DNA of 64,000 nt from Verrucomicrobiales bacterium (GTDB taxonomy: Bacteria; Verrucomicrobiota; Verrucomicrobiae; Limisphaerales; UBA1100). This document shows positions 56,011 to 64,000 of this stretch, in pieces; position 1 is the stretch's first letter, and every line of letters starts with the position of its first letter. The DNA lies in NCBI GenBank assembly GCA_002721895.1, contig PBLV01000068.1:6978-70977 (forward strand), written 5' to 3'. The translations under genes and the position numbers were made by a program. A model generated the notes under the pieces. That model was not told where the DNA came from and did not search any database. It saw only the letters and a list, made by a program, of their open reading frames with translations.

Positions 56011-57317
56011 GCAGCAGCCGGCTGGAATTGAAAGTGGGCTTGTTCATGGTGGTTTGTCTGGCGTTGGCGGCGGCACTCGCCATTCGTTTCAGTGAGACCC
56101 GCATGGGCTTGGCCGAAACCTACACGGTGGTCATGGAAACCCAGTCGGCGGGCAACTTGGTGGATCATGCGAATGTTGTCATGTCTGGGGTTCGCATTGG
56201 CTATGTCAATAAGGTGGAACTACAGGATGACGGCAACGTGTGGATTTTCCTCAGAATTTTCGACCGTTATCGCGTCCACGAAAATGACGAATTTGCGGTG
56301 GCCTCGGTGGGCTTGATGGGGGATCAGTATGTCTCGGTGTCACCCACGAACAATCGTGGGTCAAAGCTGGAAATGGACGGCCATGTGGTCGCACGGGAAT
56401 CCATGAGCTTGGAGCGTATTGGGGAGAAAGCGGAAGGGCTGGTGGAGCGCGTGGATGGGATGGTCATGAAGCTTGATGGGCTGGTGGGCACTTTTTCCAA
56501 CATGGTGCATCGGGTGGATCAGGATCTATTGAGCGGAAACACGTTGTCCAACTTGAACGCCACGATTGCCAATGTGCATGACGTGTCCGGCGAAGTGAAG
56601 ATGTTTTCCGAGCGAATGGTTTTGGTGACCGAGCAAATGACCAACATTGCCCAGCGTGGAATCTCTGTGGCAGAGCGTGTGGAAGCTACAGCCGGCCAAA
56701 TCCAGTCACTGGTGGCAACCAATGCGCCGAACGTGGCCGCCTTGTTTTCGGATTTAAAGAAGACCACCGAGTCGATGGACAAGACCGTTGGGCAGTTGGA
56801 AAAAGTCGTTGCCGACGCCCAGCCGCAACTGGCCAAGGTCATGGAAAACGCGGCCAAGGCATCCGGTTCCGTGCAGCGGGCCGCCACAAGTGTGGAACAG
56901 ACGGTGGCGACAAACCGTGTGGTGGTGGAGCAAACGATTCGTAATGTACAGCAACTTACGGCGCGGCTGGACAAAACTGCTGAACAGGTTGAGAAGTCAG
57001 TCGTGGACAACAGTGAGAGCATCAAAGACATTGTGACCAACGCGCGCGAGGTTAGCATGAATTTGAAGCAGGCAACCGGCAACATCGGCAAGGTGATCGC
57101 CTTGTTTGAAAGAGGCGAAGGCCTTGCCGGGGGACTGTTTCAGGATAAAAAAATGAAGGCGGACTTTGCGCAGATGGTCACGAATTTCAGCCACACCTCG
57201 CTGCGGATGTCCACCCTAGTGAGTAATCTCAACGAGTACGGTATTCTCTGGAAGGGCGAACGATCCGAACGCACCCCCCCGCGCATCTTTCGACCCAAGT
57301 CCCGGCTTGAGAAATGA
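56007..57317 (+). CDS. mlaD: MlaD-type MCE protein with long C-terminal coiled region
   Basis: This 436-residue protein has one membrane helix (GLFMVVCLALAAALAI, about 11-26), an MCE domain (about 35-120, AGNLVDHANVVMSGVRIGYV and VASVGLMGDQYVSV) and about 300 residues of predicted alpha-helical, coiled-coil-like sequence. MCE hexamers bridge the periplasm in lipid transport, and long helices extend the tunnel or needle. The MCE part is shorter than in E. coli MlaD-PqiB hybrids, and the long helical part is more like YebT/LetB-independent forms. A strong AAGGAGGTG precedes the ATG. Confidence 0.92.
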   Translation: MSSSRLELKVGLFMVVCLALAAALAIRFSETRMGLAETYTVVMETQSAGNLVDHANVVMSGVRIGYVNKVELQDDGNVWIFLRIFDRYRVHENDEFAVASVGLMGDQYVSVSPTNNRGSKLEMDGHVVARESMSLERIGEKAEGLVERVDGMVMKLDGLVGTFSNMVHRVDQDLLSGNTLSNLNATIANVHDVSGEVKMFSERMVLVTEQMTNIAQRGISVAERVEATAGQIQSLVATNAPNVAALFSDLKKTTESMDKTVGQLEKVVADAQPQLAKVMENAAKASGSVQRAATSVEQTVATNRVVVEQTIRNVQQLTARLDKTAEQVEKSVVDNSESIKDIVTNAREVSMNLKQATGNIGKVIALFERGEGLAGGLFQDKKMKADFAQMVTNFSHTSLRMSTLVSNLNEYGILWKGERSERTPPRIFRPKSRLEK

Positions 57318-57529
57318 TGGAGCCGGTAGCCGTCTTCAAAACCGCCAACGCGGCCGAGGCGCAGTTGGTTTGCTCCCGTCTTCGTGCGGCGGGAATCGCA
57401 GCTATTGTTCAGAATGAAATTAGCACTGTGATGGGCGGAGGTCTGTCGCTGGAACCCGCGGGTGTTCGCGTTGAAGTGCCATTCTCTCAGGCTGGCGAAG
57501 CGCGTGTTCTCTTGGAGGAAGAGGCATGA
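57314..57529 (+). CDS. DUF2007-type small protein
   Basis: This 71-residue protein has the DUF2007 pattern: VAVFKTANAAEAQLVCSRLR at the start, AAGIAAIVQNE, and the closing VEVPFSQAGEARVLLEEEA. This fold is thought to act in signalling or as a regulatory partner, but no biochemical function is established. It overlaps mlaD at its start and the next gene at its stop, so it is locked into the mla operon. Confidence 0.75.
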   Translation: MMEPVAVFKTANAAEAQLVCSRLRAAGIAAIVQNEISTVMGGGLSLEPAGVRVEVPFSQAGEARVLLEEEA

Positions 57530-58893
57530 GCCGCGCACTGAAACGCCTGCAACAGTTGCTTGGCCCCGGGGAATTGCGCTTGGACGAACGCACCCGCAAA
57601 GAGCACGCGGGGGACAAATGGTTTGCGACGGGAATGCCTGAGGCCGTGGCGTTGCCGCGAAGTGTGGCGGCTGTTTCCCGAATATTAAAACATGCTTCGC
57701 GAAATCAAATTCCCGTGACGGCACGTGGCGCGGGGTTTGGCTATGTGGGGGGATGTGTGCCCCTGCGGGGTGGTATTGCGCTTTCTTTGACGAGATTGAG
57801 GCGCATCAAGGAAATCAGTGGGCGCGATTTTGTGGCCGTGGTGCAGCCGGGCGTCATCACCGCCACGCTGCAGGAACGGGTGGAGTCGGTGGGGCTTTAC
57901 TATCCACCCGATCCCGCGAGCCGTTCCAATTGCAGCATCGGTGGCAACATTGCCACCAACGCAGGCGGACCACGAAGTGTGAAGTATGGGGTGACGCGGG
58001 ACTATGTCCTGGGTCTGCAGGTGGTTCTTGCCTCGGGGGATATGGTTCGATTTGGCGGACGAACACACAAGGATGCAACGGGCTTCGATTTCGCGAGGCT
58101 ATTCACAGGATCAGAGGGATTGCTCGGGGTGGTGACGGAGGCAACCCTGAAGTTGTTGCCGTTGCCGCCTTACAGGGCTGGCCTCTCGGTAGGATTTAAA
58201 ACCATGAAGGCCGCGGCGCGCACGGTCCGGGCCTTGTTCGCGGAAGGGTTTCTGCCGAGTGCCGTGGAATTGGCGGATGAATTTACACTGGCGGCGGCGC
58301 GTGATCGAACAGGGACACGAATGTTTGGCGGCTGCAAAGCGCATTTGATTGTGGAGATGGATGGGCAGGAGTCATCCGTGCGCTCGGAATTGCGCGGGCT
58401 GGAGCGGTTGGCCAAGGGAAACAAGCCGGTTTTTTTGCGCCGCGCCTTGGGTGCTGTTGCGTGTGAAAAGGTATGGGCGGTTCGGCGGGAATTTTCGTAT
58501 TCGCTGCGGGACACGGGCCTGACCAAAATTAATCAGGATGTGGTTGTGCCCCGGGGCCAAGTAGAGGCCCTTTTTCAGCTGGCGTCGCGCCTGCAGCGGC
58601 GGCATGGAATGGCGGTGGCGTGTTTCGGTCACGCTGGGGATGGAAATATTCATGTCAACCTGATGCTGGATGAATCCAAACCGGGATTCCAGAAGCGGTG
58701 CAACGCGGCACTGGATGAATTGTTCAAGGGCGTACTGGATTTGGGGGGATCGATCACAGGGGAACACGGGGTCGGCATTGCCAAGAAGCCGTGGTGGCCC
58801 TTGGCCGTATCTCAAGAATCCCGCGCGGTGCATCGTGCGGTGAAGAAGGCGCTGGATCCGAAGGGAATCTTGAACCCGGGGAAATTTGTCTAG
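57526..58893 (+). CDS. FAD-linked oxidase, GlcD-like
   Basis: This 455-residue flavoprotein of the FAD_binding_4 superfamily resembles the glycolate oxidase subunit GlcD and D-lactate dehydrogenases. Visible are the FAD-binding TARGAGFGYVGGCVPL, DPASRSNCSIGGNIATNAGG, LFTGSEGLLGVVTEATLKLL, and the C-terminal HAGDGNIHVNLMLD and GSITGEHGVGIAKKPW with conserved His. No iron-sulfur subunit gene (glcF-like) follows, so the electron acceptor is unclear. It overlaps the DUF2007 gene and ends the operon. Confidence 0.88.
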   Translation: MSRALKRLQQLLGPGELRLDERTRKEHAGDKWFATGMPEAVALPRSVAAVSRILKHASRNQIPVTARGAGFGYVGGCVPLRGGIALSLTRLRRIKEISGRDFVAVVQPGVITATLQERVESVGLYYPPDPASRSNCSIGGNIATNAGGPRSVKYGVTRDYVLGLQVVLASGDMVRFGGRTHKDATGFDFARLFTGSEGLLGVVTEATLKLLPLPPYRAGLSVGFKTMKAAARTVRALFAEGFLPSAVELADEFTLAAARDRTGTRMFGGCKAHLIVEMDGQESSVRSELRGLERLAKGNKPVFLRRALGAVACEKVWAVRREFSYSLRDTGLTKINQDVVVPRGQVEALFQLASRLQRRHGMAVACFGHAGDGNIHVNLMLDESKPGFQKRCNAALDELFKGVLDLGGSITGEHGVGIAKKPWWPLAVSQESRAVHRAVKKALDPKGILNPGKFV

Positions 58894-58909
58894 GATGGAT
58901 TGCCCCGGG

Positions 58910-59164
58910 TTATTCGTCGTTGGGTCGGGCCAGGGTCACGCGTAGGTTGCGCTCCTGAAATGCGACTCCATTCAACCGGTCGACAGCGTTCTGCGCAGCT
59001 TGAGGCGATTCCATCTCGATGAAACAAAAACCGCGGTTGCGGCCGGTGCGTCTTTCGGTCAGGCGGTCGACAGCGTCCACGCCGCCGGCGTTGGCAAAAT
59101 GCGTGCGAAGTTCATCGGCCGTCGCCGAGTAGGAAATGTTGCCCACGTAAAGTCGTTTACTCAT
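58910..59164 (-). CDS. RRM-type RNA-binding protein
   Basis: This 84-residue protein is a single RNA-recognition motif with RNP2 (KRLYVGNISYSA) and RNP1 (RGFCFIEM), ending in VTLARPNDE. Bacterial RRM proteins of this kind are often cold-shock or post-transcriptional regulators that bind single-stranded RNA. I chose the ATG at 59164 because the family begins MSKRLYVGN. It is downstream of rsmI on the same strand. Confidence 0.93.
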   Translation of the reverse strand: MSKRLYVGNISYSATADELRTHFANAGGVDAVDRLTERRTGRNRGFCFIEMESPQAAQNAVDRLNGVAFQERNLRVTLARPNDE

Positions 59165-59214
59165 CGAACGCGCGGGATTTGACCGGGCCGGGCAGGGGAT
59201 GACAAGCAAATTGG

Positions 59215-59931
59215 TCAGGCGCGGGGTTCGCCGGCCAAAACGACGAATTCACCACGCGTCTTGGTTTTTTCCATTTGTGCCAAAATTTCTCCTGCTGTGC
59301 CGCGCAGAAATTCCTCAAATTTCTTGGTGATTTCCCGGCCAACCACAACCGGGCATGCGGGCCAAATCTCGTTTAATTCGCTGAGAAATTTGAGGATACG
59401 ATGCGGGGATTCATAGAACACCAGAGTCCCGGGCACGGCCGCCAAGGCCACGAGGCGGTTGCGGCGTTGGCCGGATTTGTGGGGCGGGAAGCCGGCGAAA
59501 AAGAACTGATCCGTGGGCAGGCCCGCGGCGGCCAGTGCGGCAACGGCGGCGCAGGGACCGGGAACGGGCTCTACTCGATGGCCTGCGGCTAGCACGGCGC
59601 GGACAAGGCGCTCGCCGGGATCACTGATGCCGGGCGTGCCAGCGTCACTGATTAAGGCAATGATTTCGCCATTTTCCAGGCGGCGAAGTATTCCAGCGCT
59701 GCGTCGGACTTCGTTGAACTGATGGCAACTGAGGGTGGGTTTGCTGATTTCAAAGAGTTTCAGCAGTTGCCGGGCACGGCGAGTGTCCTCTGCGGCTACG
59801 ATATCGCATTCACGCAGCACGCGCAGGGCGCGCAGGGTGATGTCCTCCAAGTTGCCGATGGGGGTGGCAACAAGATACAGCGTGCCCGGCTGGAGTGGTG
59901 GCGTTTCCGGCATGGGCGTGGAGTGTGCCAT
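59215..59931 (-). CDS. rsmI: 16S rRNA (cytidine-1402-2'-O)-methyltransferase
   Basis: This 238-residue tetrapyrrole-methylase-fold enzyme uses S-adenosylmethionine. Visible hallmarks are LYLVATPIGNLEDITLRAL, CDIVAAEDTRRARQLLKLF, ALISDAGTPGISDPG, VVPGPCAAVAAL-type GPCAA, and LVFYESPHRILKFL. RsmI methylates the ribose of C1402 in the ribosomal P site. The start is the ATG at 59931 (MAHSTPMPETPP). One at 59913 also fits. It shares a 47-base divergent gap with the small membrane gene at 59979. Confidence 0.96.
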   Translation of the reverse strand: MAHSTPMPETPPLQPGTLYLVATPIGNLEDITLRALRVLRECDIVAAEDTRRARQLLKLFEISKPTLSCHQFNEVRRSAGILRRLENGEIIALISDAGTPGISDPGERLVRAVLAAGHRVEPVPGPCAAVAALAAAGLPTDQFFFAGFPPHKSGQRRNRLVALAAVPGTLVFYESPHRILKFLSELNEIWPACPVVVGREITKKFEEFLRGTAGEILAQMEKTKTRGEFVVLAGEPRA

Positions 59932-59978
59932 GCGCCAATGGTTTTGCCAACGACGGGCGGTTCTGCTAGGCAAGGCCG

Positions 59979-60188
59979 GTGCCGGAAGAAGGAGAGCAAC
60001 CGCGGATACGCAGTTACCGCTGGCCTTGGTGGTTGGCGGGATTTGTCCTGTTGGGGATGGTACTCATGTATGTGTGGATGCTCGGCGCGGTGGCGGAAGT
60101 GAAGCGCATTCGGGAGGCGACAGACAAGATGAAGGCGCAGCAGGGCAACAACGCAACGGCTTCCGGCAACGCTACTGGCAAACAATGA
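59979..60188 (+). CDS. small single-pass membrane protein
   Basis: This 69-residue protein starts at a GTG. It has one hydrophobic segment (WWLAGFVLLGMVLMYVWML, about 17-35) and a polar, Thr/Asn-rich tail with the charged stretch VAEVKRIREATDKMKAQ. No family is recognised. It sits between divergent rsmI and the formylglycine-generating enzyme gene 45 bases downstream. Confidence 0.5.
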   Translation: MPEEGEQPRIRSYRWPWWLAGFVLLGMVLMYVWMLGAVAEVKRIREATDKMKAQQGNNATASGNATGKQ

Positions 60189-60233
60189 CTTGGCGCATGC
60201 GTGTTGGTGGCGTAGCCTTGAGGGGTTCCTGAT

Positions 60234-61256
60234 ATGCAAACTCGAAGGACTTTTATTGCCTTGTTTGGATTAGTCTGTTTGTGGATGGCTGTGGCTCAGG
60301 AAGCCAAGCGGCCGTTCGACACCAAGGGCATGGTGTGGATTCCCGCCGGGGAATTCCAGATGGGTACGAACAAGGGGGAGGAAGACGCGAAGCCGATTCA
60401 CAAGGTGGCCTTGGACGGGTTCTGGATGGACGCGCACGAGGTGACAAACGAGGAGTTCGGCCGCTTTATCAAGGCCACGGGATACGTGACCATCGCTGAG
60501 CGCAAGCCGGATCCCAAGGATTTTCCCGGCGTGCCGGCCTCCGAGCTGAAGGCGGGGGCGATCGTTTTCACACCGCCGCCGCGACCAATCCCCGTTCAGC
60601 AATTGCGCGCGCACAATGCCTTTCTTCAATGGTGGCGTTATGTGCCGGGGGCCAGTTGGCGGCATCCGGAAGGGCCGGGTTCCACTTTGCGCGGCCGCGA
60701 GAAGCACCCCGTTGTCCATGTGGCGTGGTACGATGCCTTTGCCTACGCCAAGTGGGCGGGCAAAAGACTGCCTACTGAGGCGGAATGGGAATATGCCGCC
60801 CGGGGTGGCTTGGCGGGCAATGAGTTTTGTTGGGGCAACGAGTTGACGCCGAAGGGCAAGCAAATGGCCAATACATGGCAGGGACGCTTTCCTGTCGAGA
60901 ACACGGCCAATGATGGTTTTCGGCTAACGGCCCCGGTGGGGTCATTTCCCGCCAACGGCTATGGAATTTTCGACATGTCCGGCAATGTCTGGGAATGGTG
61001 TGCGGACTGGTACACGCCTGACTATTACAAAAACAGCCCAGCCAAGAATCCGCCAGGCCCCAAGACGAGTCACGACCCCAATGAGCCCGGTGTGTGGAAG
61101 CGTGTGCAACGGGGGGGCTCCTTCATGTGTACAGACCTCTATTGCGGAGCTTTCCGTCCCAGCCATCGGATGAAAACCTCACCGGATACCGGCCTGTCCC
61201 ACGCCGGCTTTCGCTGTGTGGCCTCAGGCTTTCCGCCCCCCCCGAAAAATCCCTAG
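60234..61256 (+). CDS. formylglycine-generating enzyme (SUMF1 family)
   Basis: This 340-residue protein has a signal peptide (TRRTFIALFGLVCLWMAVAQ) and an FGE fold: GMVWIPAGEFQMGTNKGEED, HEVTNEEFGRFIKATGY, RLPTEAEWEYAARGG, YGIFDMSGNVWEWCADWYTP. The end RVQRGGSFMCTDLYC holds both copper/redox cysteines (Cys299 and Cys304, C-x4-C as in human FGE), followed by HAGFRCV. FGE oxidises the sulfatase cysteine to formylglycine, so this could mature the several sulfatases here. A GAGGGG lies 8 bases before the ATG. It converges, with a 4-base overlap, on a sulfatase gene. Confidence 0.93.
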   Translation: MQTRRTFIALFGLVCLWMAVAQEAKRPFDTKGMVWIPAGEFQMGTNKGEEDAKPIHKVALDGFWMDAHEVTNEEFGRFIKATGYVTIAERKPDPKDFPGVPASELKAGAIVFTPPPRPIPVQQLRAHNAFLQWWRYVPGASWRHPEGPGSTLRGREKHPVVHVAWYDAFAYAKWAGKRLPTEAEWEYAARGGLAGNEFCWGNELTPKGKQMANTWQGRFPVENTANDGFRLTAPVGSFPANGYGIFDMSGNVWEWCADWYTPDYYKNSPAKNPPGPKTSHDPNEPGVWKRVQRGGSFMCTDLYCGAFRPSHRMKTSPDTGLSHAGFRCVASGFPPPPKNP

Positions 61257-62710
61257 CGGCCTCCCGGCGGGGTCGCCTTGGTCAACGGCCAGTGGGTGGA
61301 GCGGGTGCGCGCGGTCCGGAGGAAGTTCTCGAACTTGATAATCACATCCGGATGTTGCGCGGCGACATTTTTGGTTTCCCCAATGTCTGTTTTCAGGTTG
61401 TACAGCTCCAGCCGGTCGCCCAACGCGGGTCGCACAACTTTCCAATCGCCCATCCGCGCCGCCTGCTTGCTGCCTCCCTCGTGAAATTCCCAGTAGAGGA
61501 ACTCATGTTTTTGGGTTTGTGGCAGTCCTTGCAGTGTCGCGAGGAAAGAGACGCCATCCAGATCGCGCGGCGCGCGTGAACGGGCAATTTGGGCAAGAGT
61601 GGGCATGAAATCCCATGCACCCACCGGCAGTTCGCTGATGGTGTTCGCCTTGGTCTTTCCGGTCCAGCGGATGATCAGGGGAACCCGAATGCCGCCCTCG
61701 TACAGGCTGCGCTTGATCCCGCGCAACGGGCCGGCGCTACCAAGATATGTGGGGTTCACTCCACCTTCCGCATGCGGGCCATTGTCGCTGGTGAAAATGA
61801 TGATGGTGTCTTTCTCCATCTTGTACTGTGCGATTTTGTCCACGATCTTGCCCACGTCAGCATCCAGCCGGGTGATCATGGCCGCTTTGTTCCGCTCCGG
61901 CAGTGGCCAGCGGTATTGGCTGTATGGCCGGTTGTGGGGCACTTCCATGCCGTTGCCAGTCTTGCTGAAGAGATCATTGTTGGCGTGCGGCGTAGTGTAG
62001 GAGATGTAGAGGAAAAAGGGTTGGTATTTGTTGTCAAACGCCGGTCGATAAATGCGGATGGAATTCAGCGCGGCCTTGGTGATGAGATCCTGCGAATACT
62101 CCACGCGCCGGCCCTCGCGATTGCGATAAATCGGCACCATACCATGAAAGGCGTTGACGCCCTTGAAGCCAGGCTCAAACCGCCACAGAAATTGCGGATA
62201 ATAATTATCCGCATGCTCCTGTGTGGTGAATCCGGCCCAATGCTCAAAGCCCTTCTTGAAGGGTTCGCCCGTGGTGTTTTCTAGTCCCAAACCCCACTTG
62301 CCCAAGGCGATTGTCTTGTAACGCGCCTGCCGCAGCACCTCGGCAATGGTGATGTCCTTCGCGCGCAACGGAATGTTCTTGTTGCCGCGAATATATGTGT
62401 GCCCCGTGTGTAGGCCGGTCATCAGTGAAGCCCGGGCCGCGCCACCAATGGGCGCTCCCGCGTAGGCATGGGTGAAACGCATGCCTTCGGCCGCCAGCCG
62501 GTCGAGATAGGGCGTCTTGATGTACTTTTGACCATAACTGCCCAAGTCACCATATCCCAGATCGTCGGCAACGATCATGATGATGTTTGGTCGGGTGGGC
62601 CCTTGTTGGCCCTTGTTGGCCTTGGGCAAGACAGGGCCTTGGGCCGAGAGATTTTGCGAAACCAAAAACGCAAACGCCAAGGAACATGCGAAACGCAACT
62701 TCTTTATCAT
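61253..62710 (-). CDS. sulfatase homologue lacking the catalytic cysteine
   Basis: This 485-residue sulfatase-family protein has a signal peptide (FACSLAFAFLVSQNLSAQ), the metal site IIMIVADDLGYGDLG, LGKWGLGLEN, FTSDNGPHAEGG, and the end LYNLKTDIGETKNVA. The maturation site normally CxPxR is GGAAR (APIGGAARASLMTG), so the formylglycine cysteine is replaced by Gly89. An AGGAGG 7 bases before the ATG at 62710 sets the start. A TTG at 62716 is an alternative. It should not be a classical sulfatase. It faces the FGE gene and may be regulatory, a binding protein or a decayed enzyme. Confidence 0.92.
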   Translation of the reverse strand: MIKKLRFACSLAFAFLVSQNLSAQGPVLPKANKGQQGPTRPNIIMIVADDLGYGDLGSYGQKYIKTPYLDRLAAEGMRFTHAYAGAPIGGAARASLMTGLHTGHTYIRGNKNIPLRAKDITIAEVLRQARYKTIALGKWGLGLENTTGEPFKKGFEHWAGFTTQEHADNYYPQFLWRFEPGFKGVNAFHGMVPIYRNREGRRVEYSQDLITKAALNSIRIYRPAFDNKYQPFFLYISYTTPHANNDLFSKTGNGMEVPHNRPYSQYRWPLPERNKAAMITRLDADVGKIVDKIAQYKMEKDTIIIFTSDNGPHAEGGVNPTYLGSAGPLRGIKRSLYEGGIRVPLIIRWTGKTKANTISELPVGAWDFMPTLAQIARSRAPRDLDGVSFLATLQGLPQTQKHEFLYWEFHEGGSKQAARMGDWKVVRPALGDRLELYNLKTDIGETKNVAAQHPDVIIKFENFLRTARTRSTHWPLTKATPPGGR

Positions 62711-62904
62711 GTACAATCCTCCTTAAAAGGTCGTGAACGACCGTGGCCATTTATTAAAGGGATTCGGCCTGATGGGAATCCAAAATTATTCACACACAGG
62801 CCGGTCTATGGGGATTAGTGGCAAGCCCGTTGCCATCACCCAAAACCACCGCCACCCAGCGTGATCCACTTGCCGCGCTGGAGGAATTGTGTTTTATTCA
62901 CACC

Positions 62905-63696
62905 ATGCGTTCCGTCGCAGGGAGGTTGCGTCAGGCATTGATCCTGGCCGTCTTGGCCATGGCGTCCGCATGCGCCGTTGTCCCTGGCACGGGTCGCATG
63001 CAACTCAACATCATTTCCCCCGCCGAGGAACAACGCCTCGGTCGGCAGGGCTTTGCGGCCATTCGCCAGCAAATGCCGGTTAGCCAGGACGAGAACGCCA
63101 CCGCCATGGTTCAGCGTGTCGGCCAGCGTATTGCCGACGTCGCCGATCTTCCCAAGGCCGAGTGGGAATTTGTCCTGTTCCAGAATCCTGAGCCCAATGC
63201 TTTCTGCCTCCCTGGCGGCAAGGTAGGCGTGCATACCGGCATGTTGCCCATCACACAGGACGACGCGGGATTGGCGACGGTCATCGCCCATGAGGTGGCC
63301 CATGCCGTGGCCCATCATGGCGCGGAACGCATGAGCGAACAGATTCTTTTGGAAGGCATCGCTGTGGCCCTGTTCACCGGCTTGGCCGACTTGGACAACG
63401 AGACGCGCATAATCCTTTTTGCCGCCTACGGTATTGGCACCACCCTCGGCCGCGTGCTGCCCCACAGTCGTCTGCAGGAAACCGAGGCAGACCGCATAGG
63501 CCTCATTTACATGGCGCGTGCCGGCTATGATCCAGCGGAGGCCGTTGCCTTCTGGGAACGCTTTGCCGAGTATAAAAAACAGCAGGGCGGCGCCAAGCCC
63601 CCCGCCTTCCTGAGCACCCATCCCATGGACGCGCAGCGCATCGAAAACCTCAAGCGTTGGCTGCCCCGGGCCAAACTCCAGTATCGTCCGCGCTGA
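62905..63696 (+). CDS. M48-family lipoprotein metallopeptidase
   Basis: This 263-residue lipoprotein (signal LAMASAC) is an M48 zinc peptidase of the YcaL/LoiP or BepA-like type. It has the zinc site HEVAH (129-133), the third ligand Glu in QETEADRIGL, an AFCLPGGKVGVHTGM strand and a closing LSTHPMDAQRI. It has no TPR domain, unlike BepA. Such enzymes act in outer-membrane quality control. I chose the ATG at 62905 because it gives the lipoprotein signal. Confidence 0.92.
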   Translation: MRSVAGRLRQALILAVLAMASACAVVPGTGRMQLNIISPAEEQRLGRQGFAAIRQQMPVSQDENATAMVQRVGQRIADVADLPKAEWEFVLFQNPEPNAFCLPGGKVGVHTGMLPITQDDAGLATVIAHEVAHAVAHHGAERMSEQILLEGIAVALFTGLADLDNETRIILFAAYGIGTTLGRVLPHSRLQETEADRIGLIYMARAGYDPAEAVAFWERFAEYKKQQGGAKPPAFLSTHPMDAQRIENLKRWLPRAKLQYRPR

Positions 63697-63753
63697 ACCC
63701 CAAAATGGCTTGCGCGCGCCAATCCGCTGCGCCAGTATGCGCGCCCCATTGGC

Positions 63754-63828
63754 GGGAGTGTGGCGCAATGGTAGCGCACCGGCCTTTTAAGCCGTTGGTT
63801 GTGGGTTCGAGTCCCACCGCTCCTACCA
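63754..63828 (+). tRNA. tRNA-Lys (anticodon UUU)
   Basis: The sequence folds to a class I tRNA with D-loop GCGCAATGGTAGCGC, anticodon TTT at 63786-63788 within loop CTTTTAA, T-loop GGGTTCGAGTCCC and encoded ACCA. The acceptor stem has a G-U pair at 1-72, and the outermost anticodon-stem pair is C-U. These are mild oddities. It reads AAA and AAG codons. Confidence 0.95.
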
Positions 63829-63837
63829 TCACTTTTT

Positions 63838-63867
63838 CCCCATAAACCCTCTATTTATGGGGTTTAT
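63838..63867 (+). terminator. terminator after tRNA-Lys
   Basis: A 9-bp perfect stem (CCCCATAAA / TTTATGGGG, loop CCCTCTA) is followed by TTTATTGT. It lies 9 bases after the tRNA 3' end. Confidence 0.88.
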
Positions 63868-63909
63868 TGTGTGTATTCACACCTTTTTTGTTCAGTAAGT
63901 AAAAGTTCC

Positions 63910-63940
63910 ATAATGCCCCATAATACCCCTAAAGTGCCCC
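63910..63940. repeat. three imperfect 10-bp direct repeats after tRNA-Lys
   Basis: ATAATGCCCC (63910), ATAATACCCC (63920) and AAAGTGCCCC (63931) stand head to tail. A pair of CGTGATA repeats follows at 63947 and 63957. Such arrays next to a tRNA are typical of integrase arm sites. An ATG at 63988 could start a gene that continues past the window, but only 13 bases are visible. Confidence 0.5.
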
Positions 63941-64000
63941 GTGGAACGTGATAATTCGTGATACCTATGAACACAGGAACAAGGACAATGAAGGGCAAGG

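Noticed and set aside
62601..62620. Two-copy 10-bp tandem repeat near the N-terminus of the sulfatase at 61253
   Set aside because: Two copies in a linker region are easily explained by slippage. No further structure is seen.

Overview
The window is GC-rich bacterial chromosome with dense, mostly single-function operons. It most likely comes from the phylum Verrucomicrobiota (PVC group). The evidence is the mix of DUF1501, DUF1549/DUF1553, PSCyt1 and DUF1552 proteins, many arylsulfatase-type enzymes with their own formylglycine-generating enzyme, a Minf_1886-family protein, Mla and Lol envelope transport genes of a Gram-negative cell, and mcsA-mcsB-clpC. I could not run a search, so the phylum is an inference from gene content.

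Layout. 1-3175 (minus) is an ABC transporter operon with two lipoproteins, one His-rich and one DUF3299-like, resembling a zinc-uptake module. 3324-5274 holds gap, a small unknown gene and a YjbQ-family gene. 5414-10549 is the most interesting part: five tightly packed genes for an HMG-CoA-reductase-like protein, an acyltransferase, an alkyl-DHAP synthase (AGPS) homologue, an SDR resembling acyl/alkyl-DHAP reductase, and a PlsC acyltransferase. Read together they look like a complete bacterial ether-lipid pathway of the peroxisomal (eukaryote-like) type, followed by leucyl aminopeptidase. 12046-23686 holds secreted proteins: a vWA lipoprotein, a DHODH-like flavoprotein, a DUF1501/PPC pair, a trio of paralogues with pseudopilin-like C-terminal ends, a sulfatase and a metal-binding lipoprotein. 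23758-30990 is a planctomycete-type degradation island: DUF1553/DUF1501, a deletion-fusion remnant, two sulfatases and a frameshifted VOC gene.

31021-46476 is mostly housekeeping: leuS, a Minf_1886 gene, miaE, tRNA-Leu, a TPR-kinase, a PA14 protein, prepilin peptidase, aroE and acs. 46564-49320 is a Lol transporter whose ATPase gene is fused to a DUF4389 membrane domain and is followed by the orphaned tail of a different lolD, evidence of gene replacement. 49370-58893 runs ilvE, mcsA-mcsB-clpC, mlaE-mlaF-mlaD, DUF2007 and a glycolate-oxidase-like gene, mostly with overlapping ends. 58910-63696 has an RRM protein, rsmI, a formylglycine-generating enzyme facing a sulfatase that lacks its catalytic cysteine, and an M48 lipoprotein peptidase. 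The window ends at tRNA-Lys(UUU), a terminator and short direct repeats that may mark an integration site.

No intergenic gap exceeds 300 bases. I saw no rRNA, CRISPR array or recognisable insertion sequence.
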